Positions 35,911 through 44,701 of a stretch of DNA of 64,000 bases are shown piece after piece. This stretch comes from Streptomyces tuirus (GTDB taxonomy: Bacteria; Actinomycetota; Actinomycetes; Streptomycetales; Streptomycetaceae): the NCBI GenBank assembly GCA_018195615.1, contig JAGTPG010000002.1, positions 3,042,501 through 3,106,500 on the forward strand, written 5' to 3'. Each line of letters starts with the position of its first letter. Position 1 is the first letter of the stretch. The notes under the pieces are model-generated. The model had not been told where the DNA came from, did no database searches, and was given only the letters and a program-made list of their open reading frames with translations. Position numbers and translations under genes: made by a program.

Positions 35911-37197
35911 ATGACCGCGCCACTGACCGAACCGCCCGCCGGGAGCCGCGACGACGGGACCAGGACACCGGGCAGCCCACCGTCGGCACCCCGGAACCGG
36001 ACCCTGCGCCGCGGCCTGGCCGCCCTCGCCGGGCTCCTCGTCATGGGGACGTGCGTGCCCGCCTCCGCCGCGGACGCGTCCACCGCGGCTGATCCCGCCG
36101 AATCGCGGGCCGTGTCGAGCGGCACGCCGCATCTGCCCCGGCCCACCGGCCCGCACCCGGTCGGCAGAACCTCCCTGCATCTGAAGGACGCCTCCCGCCC
36201 CGACCCGTGGGTCCCCGGCGTGCACGCGAGGGAACTCATGGTCTCCGTGTGGTATCCGGCGCGGCCCTCGGGCGGGCAACGAGCCCAGTTCATGACGCCG
36301 ACGGAGTCGAGGCTCCTCCTCGAGGACGGCGGCATCACCGATCTGCCGCCCGACGTGCTGAGCACGACACGAACCCACGCGATCAGCGGCGCCGAACCGG
36401 CTGGACGCCGACACGGTCTGCCCCTGATCGTGCTCTCGCCCGGCTTCACCAAACCCCGGGCCACGCTCACCTCGCTGGCCGAGGACCTGGCGAGCCGAGG
36501 GTACGTGGTGGCAGGAATCGATCACACCTATGAGAACGTCGCCACCACCTTCCCCGACGGGCGAGTCGCCACCTGCGCCGCCTGCGAGGTCGATCATGAC
36601 CAGGCGTTCTGGGAAAAGCTGGTGACAGGCCGAGCAGCGGACGTCTCCTTCCTGCTCGACGAGCTGACCGGACCACGGCCGAAGTGGAAAGGCGCTCGGC
36701 TGATCGACCCGCACCGGATCGCGATGGCGGGCCACTCCGTCGGAGGCGCGAGCACCAGCGCCGCCATGCTCGCCGACCCCCGGCTACGCACCGGGATCGA
36801 CATCGACGGCACCACCCAAGTCCCGATCCCTGACAGCGGCCTGGCGCGGCCGTTCCTGTTCCTGGGCAGGCAGTCCACGTACACCCCGGGAGGCGGAGGC
36901 CCAGCCGTCACCTGGGAGCGCGACTGGGAGCACCTGACCGGGTGGAAGCGATGGCTCGTGGTCGCCGGCGCCGAACACGCCTCCTTCACCGACGTCGGAC
37001 TGCTCGCGGAGCAACTCGGCCTCGACATCGGCGCCACCCTGCCCGCCGCCCGCACCTCACAGATCACCCGCCGCTACACACGGGCGTTCTTCGACCGGCA
37101 CCTCCACAACCTGCCCCAACCCCTGCTGGACCAGCCGTCACCCCGGTACCCCGAAGTCGGGTTCTGCTCGGTGGACACGCTGAACTGCGGTAACTGA
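35911..37197 (+). CDS. Secreted alpha/beta hydrolase, PAF-acetylhydrolase/lipase-like (428 aa)
   Basis: A long Sec-type signal region precedes the AAA-type cleavage site (LAALAGLLVMGTCVPASAA near residues 38-56). The hydrolase fold has LIVLSPGF (oxyanion region), the nucleophile elbow GHSVGG, an Asp candidate in GIDIDG, and the catalytic His in GAEHASF. The sequence resembles PAF-acetylhydrolase and dienelactone-type lipases of Streptomyces. ATG 35911 follows GAGAGAGA. The divergent two-component system is the likely regulator. Substrate is probably a short-chain or phospholipid ester. Confidence 0.85.
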   Translation: MTAPLTEPPAGSRDDGTRTPGSPPSAPRNRTLRRGLAALAGLLVMGTCVPASAADASTAADPAESRAVSSGTPHLPRPTGPHPVGRTSLHLKDASRPDPWVPGVHARELMVSVWYPARPSGGQRAQFMTPTESRLLLEDGGITDLPPDVLSTTRTHAISGAEPAGRRHGLPLIVLSPGFTKPRATLTSLAEDLASRGYVVAGIDHTYENVATTFPDGRVATCAACEVDHDQAFWEKLVTGRAADVSFLLDELTGPRPKWKGARLIDPHRIAMAGHSVGGASTSAAMLADPRLRTGIDIDGTTQVPIPDSGLARPFLFLGRQSTYTPGGGGPAVTWERDWEHLTGWKRWLVVAGAEHASFTDVGLLAEQLGLDIGATLPAARTSQITRRYTRAFFDRHLHNLPQPLLDQPSPRYPEVGFCSVDTLNCGN

Positions 37198-37709
37198 CTA
37201 GTACCTCCGCTTCCCGGCGTACGTGTTCAGCGGTCTGCAGCGGCAAGCAGTCCCCGCGGCACGTGCGCTGGGCAGCCTCGGGGTTCCCGCGTCCGGAGCA
37301 CAGCCGACCGGAGCAGGTCTCGCCGGCCATGTATCCGTGCGCATACGTGCAGGTCAGAGAAGCGTCAGCCGACGCAGGACGCCGTGGCACCAAACTCACG
37401 AGCAGCGGATTCAGGACCTCCGGTGTGGTGGAGCTGTCCAGGAACGCACCGCACGGAGGTCTTCGCCTCCACCACACCGGAGGTCTTCGCCATGATCAAG
37501 CCCGGCCAGCGTTAACAACGCTCGTGATCAATACATCTAGCCCGCGGTGGCCAGGACGGCCGGATTCTCGCAGACGCCGACGACAGCGGGGGCGGGGACC
37601 ATACGAGGTCTCCATGAGCCCCGCATCGGGAATCCCGGCCGCATCTTGCCGGGCTGCCAGGCGCAGGCGACGCGGAACAGGCAACTTCCCGCCAGACATA
37701 CCGGGTAAT
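37198..37709. other. 512 bp intergenic region with a long inverted repeat
   Basis: No convincing gene. It contains the 19-base inverted repeat at 37415-37433 / 37467-37485 and lower GC near 37510-37545. The mix of palindromes next to a toxin-antitoxin module suggests a remnant of mobile or foreign DNA. Confidence 0.4.
37415..37485. repeat. Perfect 19-base inverted repeat with 33-base loop
   Basis: The arm GACCTCCGGTGTGGTGGAG at 37415-37433 is exactly complementary to 37467-37485. In addition GGAGGTCTTCGCC is repeated directly (37455-37467 and 37479-37491). A hairpin this long could act as a terminator of the hydrolase transcript or be the end of a lost insertion element. There is no T run. 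Confidence 0.6.
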
Positions 37710-37737
37710 GTATACTGATATAAAACGCCGTATATAC
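37710..37737 (+). promoter_or_regulatory. VapBC promoter/operator candidate
   Basis: An AT-rich island contains GTATAC (37710-37715) and GTATATAC (37730-37737), a dyad centred upstream of vapB (start 37749), with TATACT as possible -10. VapB antitoxins bind palindromes overlapping their own promoter, so autorepression is expected. Confidence 0.5.
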
Positions 37738-37748
37738 GAGGGGTCGCC

Positions 37749-38006
37749 ATGAGCCGCACCGTGATCGATCTCGACGACGAGGCGCTGGAGGCCGCCGCCA
37801 AGGAGCTCGGCACCACAACCAAGCGCGACACCATCAACACCGCTCTGCGGGAGGTCACCGCCCGCTACCGGCGACTGCGCGCTCTGGGAGAAGCCCGCGA
37901 ACTGGCCGCCGAAGGCGCTCTGGACATCGGCATCCTCCTCGACAAGAGCAAGTACCGGCCCTCCGGCGGGCCGGACGATGTCCACGACGCAGGGGCGCAC
38001 GAGTGA
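37749..38006 (+). CDS. vapB: VapB-type antitoxin (85 aa)
   Basis: The N-terminal half is a ribbon-helix-helix DNA-binding domain (RTVIDLDDEALEAAAKELG, TKRDTINTALREV). The C-terminal part, rich in Ala and charged residues, would wrap the toxin. It binds its operator and neutralises the PIN toxin encoded next. Its TGA overlaps the GTG start of vapC. Confidence 0.85.
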   Translation: MSRTVIDLDDEALEAAAKELGTTTKRDTINTALREVTARYRRLRALGEARELAAEGALDIGILLDKSKYRPSGGPDDVHDAGAHE

Positions 38007-38416
38007 CTGTCGCCGACTACCTGATCGACACCTCCGCCCTCGCCCGTGTCCTTCTCGGCCGGACCACGGCCGAGTGGGACGACAGGATCGGCGCGGGACT
38101 CGTCGCCCTGTGCGACATCACCGAACTGGAAGTCCTTTACTCAGCACGCTCGGAGGCGGACCGGGAGCGCGTGAAGCGCGCGTTGAACGCCCACTACACC
38201 TGGTGCCCCATACCCGACGGCATCTTTCGGCGAGCACGCGTCGTCCAGGAAATGCTCACCACCAAGGGCGAGCATCGCAGTGCCGGCCCCGTCGACCTGC
38301 TGGTTGCCGCTGCCGCGGAAGAGGCGGGACTGACACTGCTCCACTACGACCGCGACTTCGAGACGATCGCCCGTACGACAGGACAGCCGACACGGATGAT
38401 CGATCTCAAGGACTGA
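38003..38416 (+). CDS. vapC: VapC-type PIN-domain ribonuclease toxin (137 aa)
   Basis: PIN domain with the acidic metal site: Asp in YLIDTSAL, Glu in ITELEVLYSA, Asp in GPVDLLVAAAA and Asp in LLHYDRDF. VapC toxins cleave tRNA or rRNA. GTG 38003 overlaps the antitoxin stop, the usual order for VapBC. It may stabilise the chromosomal segment that contains the 37.2-37.7 kb repeats. Confidence 0.9.
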   Translation: MTVADYLIDTSALARVLLGRTTAEWDDRIGAGLVALCDITELEVLYSARSEADRERVKRALNAHYTWCPIPDGIFRRARVVQEMLTTKGEHRSAGPVDLLVAAAAEEAGLTLLHYDRDFETIARTTGQPTRMIDLKD

Positions 38417-38497
38417 TCGGTCTCAAGGGGCTGATCGGTCTCAGGACTGAGAGACGCCGTCCCACACACAGTGAGCGGGCGCGGGGCCCGCCCACCT

Positions 38498-40190
38498 TCA
38501 CAGCCCGTACCGGTCGAGGATGCTCATCAGCTTCCGCCTGCGTTTCAGTTCCGTCCGCAGACTGGCCAGATACACGGTGAACGCGTCGTCCTCGGTGCCC
38601 AGCGCACGATGGCAGTCACGGGCACCCAACAGCAGCCGCGCCAGGCGCTCGTAGGCACGGTCCCCGGTCGGCTCCTTCGACTTCTCGACCAGCCGCAGGT
38701 ACACGCCGAGCGCCTCGGCTGGACGCGCCTCACGCGACAGGTCGGCGAGCCGCTCCCACTGCCGGTCGTCGGCCCGGCCGACCGCCTCCCGCCAGGCGGC
38801 GTCCAGGTCGCCGTCGTCGAGCAGCACGTCGATCAGCACAGGGCCGCCACACCAGCCGCCGCGATCATGACGGGCATCCGCCCTCAAGGCGGCCAGCGCC
38901 GCCACGCGCTCAGTCTCCCAGCACGCCGCCGGCTGGGCAGCACCGCGCAGTTGCTGGTAAGCGGCCAGGGACCGCTCGACACGGAACCGGTCACGCCGCA
39001 CCGCGACCACGTCGTCCGGCCGCCCCTCCTTCGCGTACCGGGCGCACACATGGTCGACCAGACGGCCGTCGATGTGAGTCTCGGCGGCGCACTCCCGCAG
39101 TCCGCGCTCCGCCCAGGCGAGCGCCTCGTCCGCGCGGCCCGCCGATTCCAGTTCCTCGGCGATGCACAGATGGGTGGCACCGGACGGGTCGAGGGCCTGC
39201 GCGTGCAGCGCGACCAGCGCGTCGACGTCGCCTTCCGCCTTGACCAGACGTTCCATCAGGTACCGCTCCGCCCAGCCGGACGGCCTGCGCTTGAGCGCCT
39301 CGGCCGTCAACTGCCGCATGCGGGCCAGCCCGCTCGGCCCCAGCGCGTCGGCGTAGTCGAGCGGATCCAGGTCTGTCACGTCGTTGCTGTCGCCGAGCAC
39401 CGTGCCGACCAGCCACTCGGCCAGCCGATCCGGATCGGGGCGTGCGACCCCGCAGGCTTCCACATGGGCCTCGGCCACCGCTGCGGCGGCCTCACCGACC
39501 ACACCGTCCGAGTCGTCGATCTCCCTGTACGCCTCCCCCAGCACTCGGAGCGCCTCCTCGGCCAGGGCGACCGCCTGCGCCGCCTGCCCGTCGGCGGTCA
39601 GCGCCCGCAGGGCGCTCGCCGCCTCGGCGATCGGTCGCGCATACCCGGAGGCGTCCGCGTACTCGACGTACCCGTGCTGAGCGAAGGGCCGCGGATCGAC
39701 CAGCGCGACAATCCGGTCCCGGACCGTGCTGAGGTCGGAACGAACAGCGGCGGCCCGCAGTTCCAAGCGCCGACGCAGATCCCGGTCCTCCGCGATCTGC
39801 TCCCGCACCAGCGCCATGAGTTCGTCACGTGACAGCCCCCGTGAGCCACGCTTCCAGGCCGGAGGCCCGTGCCCGGGCGGCGGCTCGCTGGTGCGGGATG
39901 GTCTTCGCCCGCTGCAGGACGGTCAGTCCCACCGCCACACAGTGCTTGCAGAAGTTGCCCTCCTGCCCGTACGGGCAGTTGCACCACCCCGAGAGCCCGT
40001 CGCTGCCGAGGGTGAGCTCCACCTCGTAGACATCCGTACCGTGCACCAGGGCGGTGACCGATGCCTCCCCCACCTCCCATCCGCTCACGGCGTTGAGATA
40101 CCCCAGCCCCCGTTCGAAGGACCGAGCCCCGGCCAGCGCCCGCAGATCGTTCTCGCTGAACCCCACCTTCCGTGCCACACCGGTATTCAA
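38498..40190 (-). CDS. SWIM zinc-finger protein with helical-repeat region (about 565 aa), frame broken
   Basis: The first 110 residues contain CNCPYGQEGNFCKHCVAV, the CxCx(n)CxH SWIM zinc finger. After a break at the C run 39836-39840 (one base too many) the frame continues as LSRDELMALVREQIAEDRDLRRRLEL and then a long alpha-helical TPR-like series (WAERGLREC, LVDHVCARYAKEG). Streptomyces homologues are single proteins with this order. SWIM domains bind DNA or protein and are found with recombination and chromatin proteins; the role here is unknown. Confidence 0.75.
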
Positions 40191-40323
40191 CCGTGGAAGT
40201 CAGGTGCGGAAGACCGAAGACCTCGACGGTCGGCTTCAGCGCGTCTCAACGGCGAAAGTCCCGAATTCGACGGACGGAAGAGACGTTTCTGCAGGTCAGA
40301 ACGTTTCTCTGACCTGCACTCGG

Positions 40324-40397
40324 TGGGGCGGGTGGGACTCGAACCCACGGCCGACGGATTATGAGTCCGCTGCTCTAACCGGCTGAGCTACCGCCCC
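40324..40397 (-). tRNA. tRNA with CAT anticodon (elongator Met or Ile2)
   Basis: A 74-base cloverleaf: acceptor stem GGGGCGG pairs with CCGCCCC, D-arm GCTC/GAGC, anticodon loop CTCATAA, T-arm GTGGG/CCCAC with TTCGAGT, discriminator A. CCA is not encoded. CAT can be Met or lysidine-modified Ile2; the sequence alone does not decide. Confidence 0.85.
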
Positions 40398-40551
40398 ATA
40401 GCGGCGTGTCGCGTACATGTGTGCGCGCCGTCTGCCGCAGCATAGCCGCTCATACGATCTCCTGCTTCGGATGGTCGGCTTCGCACGGCCTTCGTGACCA
40501 TGAGGACTGCGCCGAGCGCCGCGCGGTTCCCGGGACCTCGGAACAGACATG

Positions 40552-40576
40552 AAAAAGGACCCCTGCGAGGGGTCCT
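40552..40576 (-). terminator. Rho-independent terminator after the tRNA-Asn genes
   Basis: On the minus strand a perfect nine-base stem AGGACCCCT / AGGGGTCCT with a three-base loop is followed by TTTTT. It lies 12 bp downstream of the first tRNA-Asn gene and would end the Asn transcript before the CAT tRNA gene. Confidence 0.8.
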
Positions 40577-40587
40577 CGTTCACCATG

Positions 40588-40660
40588 CTCCCCCGACTGG
40601 ACTCGAACCAGTAACCTGCCGGTTAACAGCCGGCTGCTCTGCCAATTGAGCTACGGAGGA
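40588..40660 (-). tRNA. tRNA-Asn (GTT)
   Basis: A 73-base cloverleaf with acceptor TCCTCCG/CGGGGGA, D-arm GCTC/GAGC, anticodon loop CTGTTAA and T-loop TTCGAGT; discriminator G. It is nearly identical in its body to the copy next door. Confidence 0.9.
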
Positions 40661-40665
40661 CCGAG

Positions 40666-40738
40666 CTCCCCGGACTGGACTCGAACCAGTAACCTGCCGG
40701 TTAACAGCCGGCTGCTCTGCCAATTGAGCTACCGAGGA
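40666..40738 (-). tRNA. tRNA-Asn (GTT), second copy
   Basis: Same core as the neighbour with acceptor TCCTCGG/CCGGGGA, five bases away on the same strand. The two differ only in the acceptor stem, a tandem duplication likely read as one transcript ending at the 40552-40576 terminator. Confidence 0.9.
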
Positions 40739-40896
40739 AGGTCTCGTTGCATCGAACGTACCTACCTGGGTATCCGCCAGGGGGCGCGCGCTCGCTGCGA
40801 CACATACATTAGCGCAAGCAGGGGGGTGCTTTGCCAATCGGTACTCCCCGGCGCCGACGCCGCACCGGAGACTCACGCAAGAGAAGGGTGGCCGCC

Positions 40897-41202
40897 ATGC
40901 GTTACCGGCTCACGTTCGTCGCCGGAGTCGTCCTGGGTTACGTGCTGGGCACGAGGGCCGGACGCGAGCGCTACGAGCAGCTGAAGAAGACAGCCCAGCA
41001 GTTCGCTCAGAACCCCGCCGTCCGCAACACCGCGGAGACCGCCGCCCACCAGGGCCGCGAATTCGCGGGCAAGGCGTATCACGTGGTGAGCGACAAGGTC
41101 GGCGACCGCGTCCCCGACTCGGTGGCCGACCGAGTCCGCCACCTCCGCGACCGGGCCACCCACAACGGCGGCGAGGACGACTGGGGAACGAGCAACACGT
41201 AA
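40897..41202 (+). CDS. YtxH-like membrane-anchored protein (101 aa)
   Basis: One N-terminal hydrophobic helix (LTFVAGVVLGYVLGTRAG) followed by the RERYEQLKKTAQQ motif and a long amphipathic helix with PAVRNTAETAAHQGREFAGKAY. This fits YtxH/DUF883-like stress proteins. ATG 40897 has GAAGGG upstream. Divergent from the tRNA-Asn genes. Function is not established. Confidence 0.7.
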   Translation: MRYRLTFVAGVVLGYVLGTRAGRERYEQLKKTAQQFAQNPAVRNTAETAAHQGREFAGKAYHVVSDKVGDRVPDSVADRVRHLRDRATHNGGEDDWGTSNT

Positions 41203-41238
41203 CAGTTCTGCTGTGGCTCCGGGCATGGTCACCCCCTC

Positions 41239-41268
41239 AGGGGCGCGGGGAACTGCGCGACCAGCCAC
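41239..41268. repeat. Dispersed Streptomyces intergenic repeat, copy 1
   Basis: The segment (AGGGGCGCGGGGAACTGCGC then GACCAGCCAC) is the reverse complement of the sequence at 46680-46709 and close to that at 52837-52866. It lies between the YtxH-like gene and the FGGY kinase gene. Confidence 0.7.
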
Positions 41269-41352
41269 GACGAGCCCGCACCCGGAACCCGGCGTGAACC
41301 CCCGCGGCGCCCACGGCTCAACCCGAGCGGAGCGTGCGGCAGAATTTTGGCC

Positions 41353-42806
41353 ATGGGGATAGTCGCCGGGTTGGACAGTTCACCCGATTTCACTCGCATC
41401 GTCGTCTGTGACACGGACTCCGGAGCCGTGCTCAGGCAGGGATATGCGCCGCATCCGGTGGAGAGCCCCGACGGCGGCGGCCGGCCCTCCGACGTCGACC
41501 CCCAGGCCTGGCTGCTCTCCCTGGGCGAGGCGGCCGGCGGCGGCCTGCTCGAAGGCGTGCAGGCCATCGGCGTGTCGGCGCAGCAGAACGCCGTCGTGCC
41601 GCTGGACGCGCAGGGGAACACCGTGCGTCCGGCGATGGTCGGCGGTGACAAGCGGACGCAGGTCGCGGCGGCCGACCTGGTCGACGCGCTCGGCGGGCGC
41701 GAGGCGTGGGCACAGGCCGTGGGCTGTGTGCCGCAGGCCGCGCAGCCGGTGACGAAGCTGCGCTGGCTGGCCCGGACCGAGCCCGAGAACGCGCAGCGCA
41801 CGGCGATCCTCCTGCAGGCGCACGACTGGCTGGTGTGGCAGTTGCTGGGCCGGCCGGTCAGGAGAACCACCGACCGGGGCGGGGCGTCCGGCACCGGGTA
41901 CTGGTCGGCGGCGACCGGTGCCTACCGGTCCGACCTGGTCGAGCTGGCCCTCGGGCACCAGGCGATGCTTCCGGAGGTGATCGGCCCGGCGGACGCGGCC
42001 GGCCGGACACCGGAGGGGCTGCTGATCTCCGTCGGGACCGGCGAGACCATGGCGGCGGCGTTCGGGCTGGGCATCGGCCTCGGGGACGCGGTCGTGTCAC
42101 TGGGCGCGTCCGGGTCGGTCATGGCCGTCCATCCCGAGGCGCTGGTCGACGGCTCGGGGATGATCACCGCGCTCGCCGACGCGACGGGCATGCACCTGCC
42201 GGTCGTCACCACGCTGAACGCCGTACGGACGCTGCGCGGGGCCGCCGAGTTGCTGGGGCTGCCCGATCTGGAGAGCCTGTCCGATCTGGCGATGAAGTCG
42301 ACGCCGGGGCGCACGGGCTGGTGCTGCTGCCCTATCTGGAGGGCGAGCGGACGCCGAACCTGCCGCACTCCGCCGGGACGCTCGCGGGGCTCCGGCGGGA
42401 GTCGATGAAACCGGAGCATCTGGCGCGGGCCGCGTTCGAGGGCATGCTGTGCGGGCTCGCGGACGCGCTGGACGTGCTGCGCGGCCGGGGCGTGGAGGTG
42501 CGGCGGGTGTTCCTGCTCGGGCCGGCCGCCGAACTGCCCGCGGTGCAGGCCGCCGCGCCGTCGCTGTTCGGCACGCAGGTCGTCGTCCCCCAGCCCGCCG
42601 ACTACGCGGCGATCGGCGCCGCCCGGCAGGCGGCCTGGGCGCTCGGGGCGTCCCAGGGCACGCTCGACGCGCGGACCCCGCCGGCCTGGCAGGGCGCGGC
42701 CGCGCAGGTGCTGGAGCCCGGGGAGGAGCTGGCCGTGGGGCAGGCGGTGCGGCAGCAGTTCGTGTCGGTGCGGGAGCAGACCCATCCGGGGGCGCTGCGG
42801 CCGTAG
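41353..42806 (+). CDS. FGGY-family carbohydrate kinase (xylulokinase-like, about 484 aa), frame broken
   Basis: Actin-fold sugar kinase. IVAGLDSSPDFTRIVVCD replaces the usual DxGT phosphate-1 stretch, ISVGTGETMAAAF and VVSLGASGSVMAV form the second ATP-site strand, and LPYLEGERTPNLPHSAG is the FGGY signature region. GVSAQQNAVVPLD and the Asp in ASGTGYW mark the sugar site. The frame breaks at the G run 42306-42309. ATG 41353 is chosen; TTG 41347 is also open. A pentulose is the likely substrate, but no isomerase or transporter is next to it. Confidence 0.8.
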
Positions 42807-42967
42807 TCGTAGGCCATGGAGAAGCCGTAGGCCATGGAGATCCGGTGTACCCAGGGGCTTTTTGACCGCCTGTTGGGTTAATTCGGTTGAGGTAACGCCG
42901 GTGGAGTGTTCGACGATAGGGGCCAGGGGCAACCAACCGCCCCGCCGTCCACTCCGAGAGAAGCAGC

Positions 42968-44701
42968 GTGCTCATACGACTCCTGCGGACCTGTCTCAGG
43001 CCCTACAAGAGACCCATCACCCTGCTGGTGCTGCTGCAGTTCCTGCAGACCTGCGCCACGCTCTACCTGCCCACGCTGAACGCGGACATCATCGACCGGG
43101 GTGTCGTGAACGGAGACACCGGCTACATCCTCGGCTACGGCGGTCTGATGATCGGCATCTCGCTGGTCCAGGTCGTGTGCAACATCGGTGCCGTCTTCTA
43201 CGGCGCCCGTACGGCGTCGGCGCTCGGGCGGGACGTGCGTGCCGCCGTGTTCGACCGGGTGCAGTCGTTCTCCGCGCGTGAGGTGGGTCACTTCGGGGCT
43301 CCGTCGCTGATCACGCGGACGACGAACGACGTCCAGCAGGTGCAGATGCTGGCGCTGATGACGTTCACGCTGATGGTGTCGGCGCCGATCATGTGCGTGG
43401 GCGGCATCGTGCTGGCGCTCGGTCTGGACGTGCCGCTGTCCGGGGTGCTGGTGGCGGTCGTGCCGGTGCTGGGCATCTGCGTGACGCTGATCGTGCGGCG
43501 GCTGCGGCCGCTGTTCCGGGCCATGCAGGAGCGGCTGGACACGGTGAACCGGGTGCTGCGCGAGCAGATCACCGGCAACCGCGTCATCCGGGCCTTCGTC
43601 CGGGACGAGTACGAGCAGCAGCGCTTCCGCAAGGCCAACAGCGACCTCACGGACTTCGCGCTGGGCACCGGCAACCTGCTCGCGCTGATGTTCCCGATCG
43701 TCATGACGGTGGTGAACCTGTCGTCGATCGCGGTGGTCTGGTTCGGGGCCCATCGCATCGACAGCGGCGGGATGCAGATCGGTGACCTGACGGCCTTCCT
43801 CGCCTATCTGATGCAGATCGTCATGTCCGTGATGATGGCCACCTTCATGTTCATGATGGTGCCGCGTGCGGAGGTGTGCGCCGAGCGCATCCAGGAGGTA
43901 CTGGACACCGAGTCGAGCGTCGTGCCGCCGTCGGCACCGGTGCGGGAGCTGCGCCGCCACGGGCATCTGGAGATCCGCGGGGCGGGCTTCCGCTACCCGG
44001 GCGCCGAGGAGCCGGTGCTGCGGGCCGTGGACCTCGTCGCCCGGCCGGGCGAGACCACCGCCGTCATCGGCTCGACCGGCAGCGGCAAGTCCACGCTGCT
44101 GGGGCTGGTCCCGCGGCTGTTCGACGCGACCGACGGGCAGGTGCTCGTGGACGGTGTCGAGGTCGCGGAGATCGACCCGAAGCTGCTGGCGAGGACCGTC
44201 GGGCTGGTGCCGCAGAAGCCGTACCTGTTCGCGGGCACGGTGGCGACGAATCTGCGCTACGGCAATCCGGACGCCACCGACGAGGAGCTGTGGCACGCGC
44301 TGGAGGTGGCGCAGGGCAAGGACTTCGTCGAGCGGCTGGAGGGCGGGCTCGACGCGCCGATCGCGCAGGGCGGGACCAACGTCTCCGGTGGTCAGCGGCA
44401 GCGGCTCGCGATCGCCCGGACGCTGGTGCAGCGGCCCGAGATCTACCTCTTCGACGACTCCTTCTCCGCGCTCGACTACGCCACGGACGCGGCGCTGCGG
44501 GCCGCGCTGGCCGAGGAGACCGCGGAGGCGACCGTCGTGATCGTCGCCCAGCGGGTGGCGACCATCCGGGACGCCGACCGGATCGTCGTCCTCGACGAGG
44601 GCCGGGTCGTCGGCACCGGACGGCACCACGAGCTGATGGCGGACAACGAGACCTACCGGGAGATCGTGCTCTCCCAGCTCACGGAAGCGGAGGCTGCCTG
44701 A
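42968..44701 (+). CDS. ABC exporter subunit A with degenerate catalytic site (577 aa)
   Basis: Six-helix ABC exporter domain (residues 1-310) fused to an ATPase: Walker A GSTGSGKST, Q-loop, signature VSGGQRQR, Walker B IYLFDDSFSALD. The catalytic Glu after Walker B is Asp, typical of the regulatory half of heterodimeric exporters such as TM287/288 or BmrCD. The TGA at 44699-44701 overlaps the ATG of the partner. It exports lipids or drugs; the substrate is not indicated. Confidence 0.9.
   Translation: MLIRLLRTCLRPYKRPITLLVLLQFLQTCATLYLPTLNADIIDRGVVNGDTGYILGYGGLMIGISLVQVVCNIGAVFYGARTASALGRDVRAAVFDRVQSFSAREVGHFGAPSLITRTTNDVQQVQMLALMTFTLMVSAPIMCVGGIVLALGLDVPLSGVLVAVVPVLGICVTLIVRRLRPLFRAMQERLDTVNRVLREQITGNRVIRAFVRDEYEQQRFRKANSDLTDFALGTGNLLALMFPIVMTVVNLSSIAVVWFGAHRIDSGGMQIGDLTAFLAYLMQIVMSVMMATFMFMMVPRAEVCAERIQEVLDTESSVVPPSAPVRELRRHGHLEIRGAGFRYPGAEEPVLRAVDLVARPGETTAVIGSTGSGKSTLLGLVPRLFDATDGQVLVDGVEVAEIDPKLLARTVGLVPQKPYLFAGTVATNLRYGNPDATDEELWHALEVAQGKDFVERLEGGLDAPIAQGGTNVSGGQRQRLAIARTLVQRPEIYLFDDSFSALDYATDAALRAALAEETAEATVVIVAQRVATIRDADRIVVLDEGRVVGTGRHHELMADNETYREIVLSQLTEAEAA

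Noticed and set aside
42810..42842. Direct repeat of CGTAGGCCATGGAGA after the FGGY kinase gene
   Set aside because: Two short copies next to each other; too short and isolated to support a function.
42862..42893. TTGACC upstream of the ABC exporter as a promoter
   Set aside because: No acceptable -10 hexamer at normal spacing.
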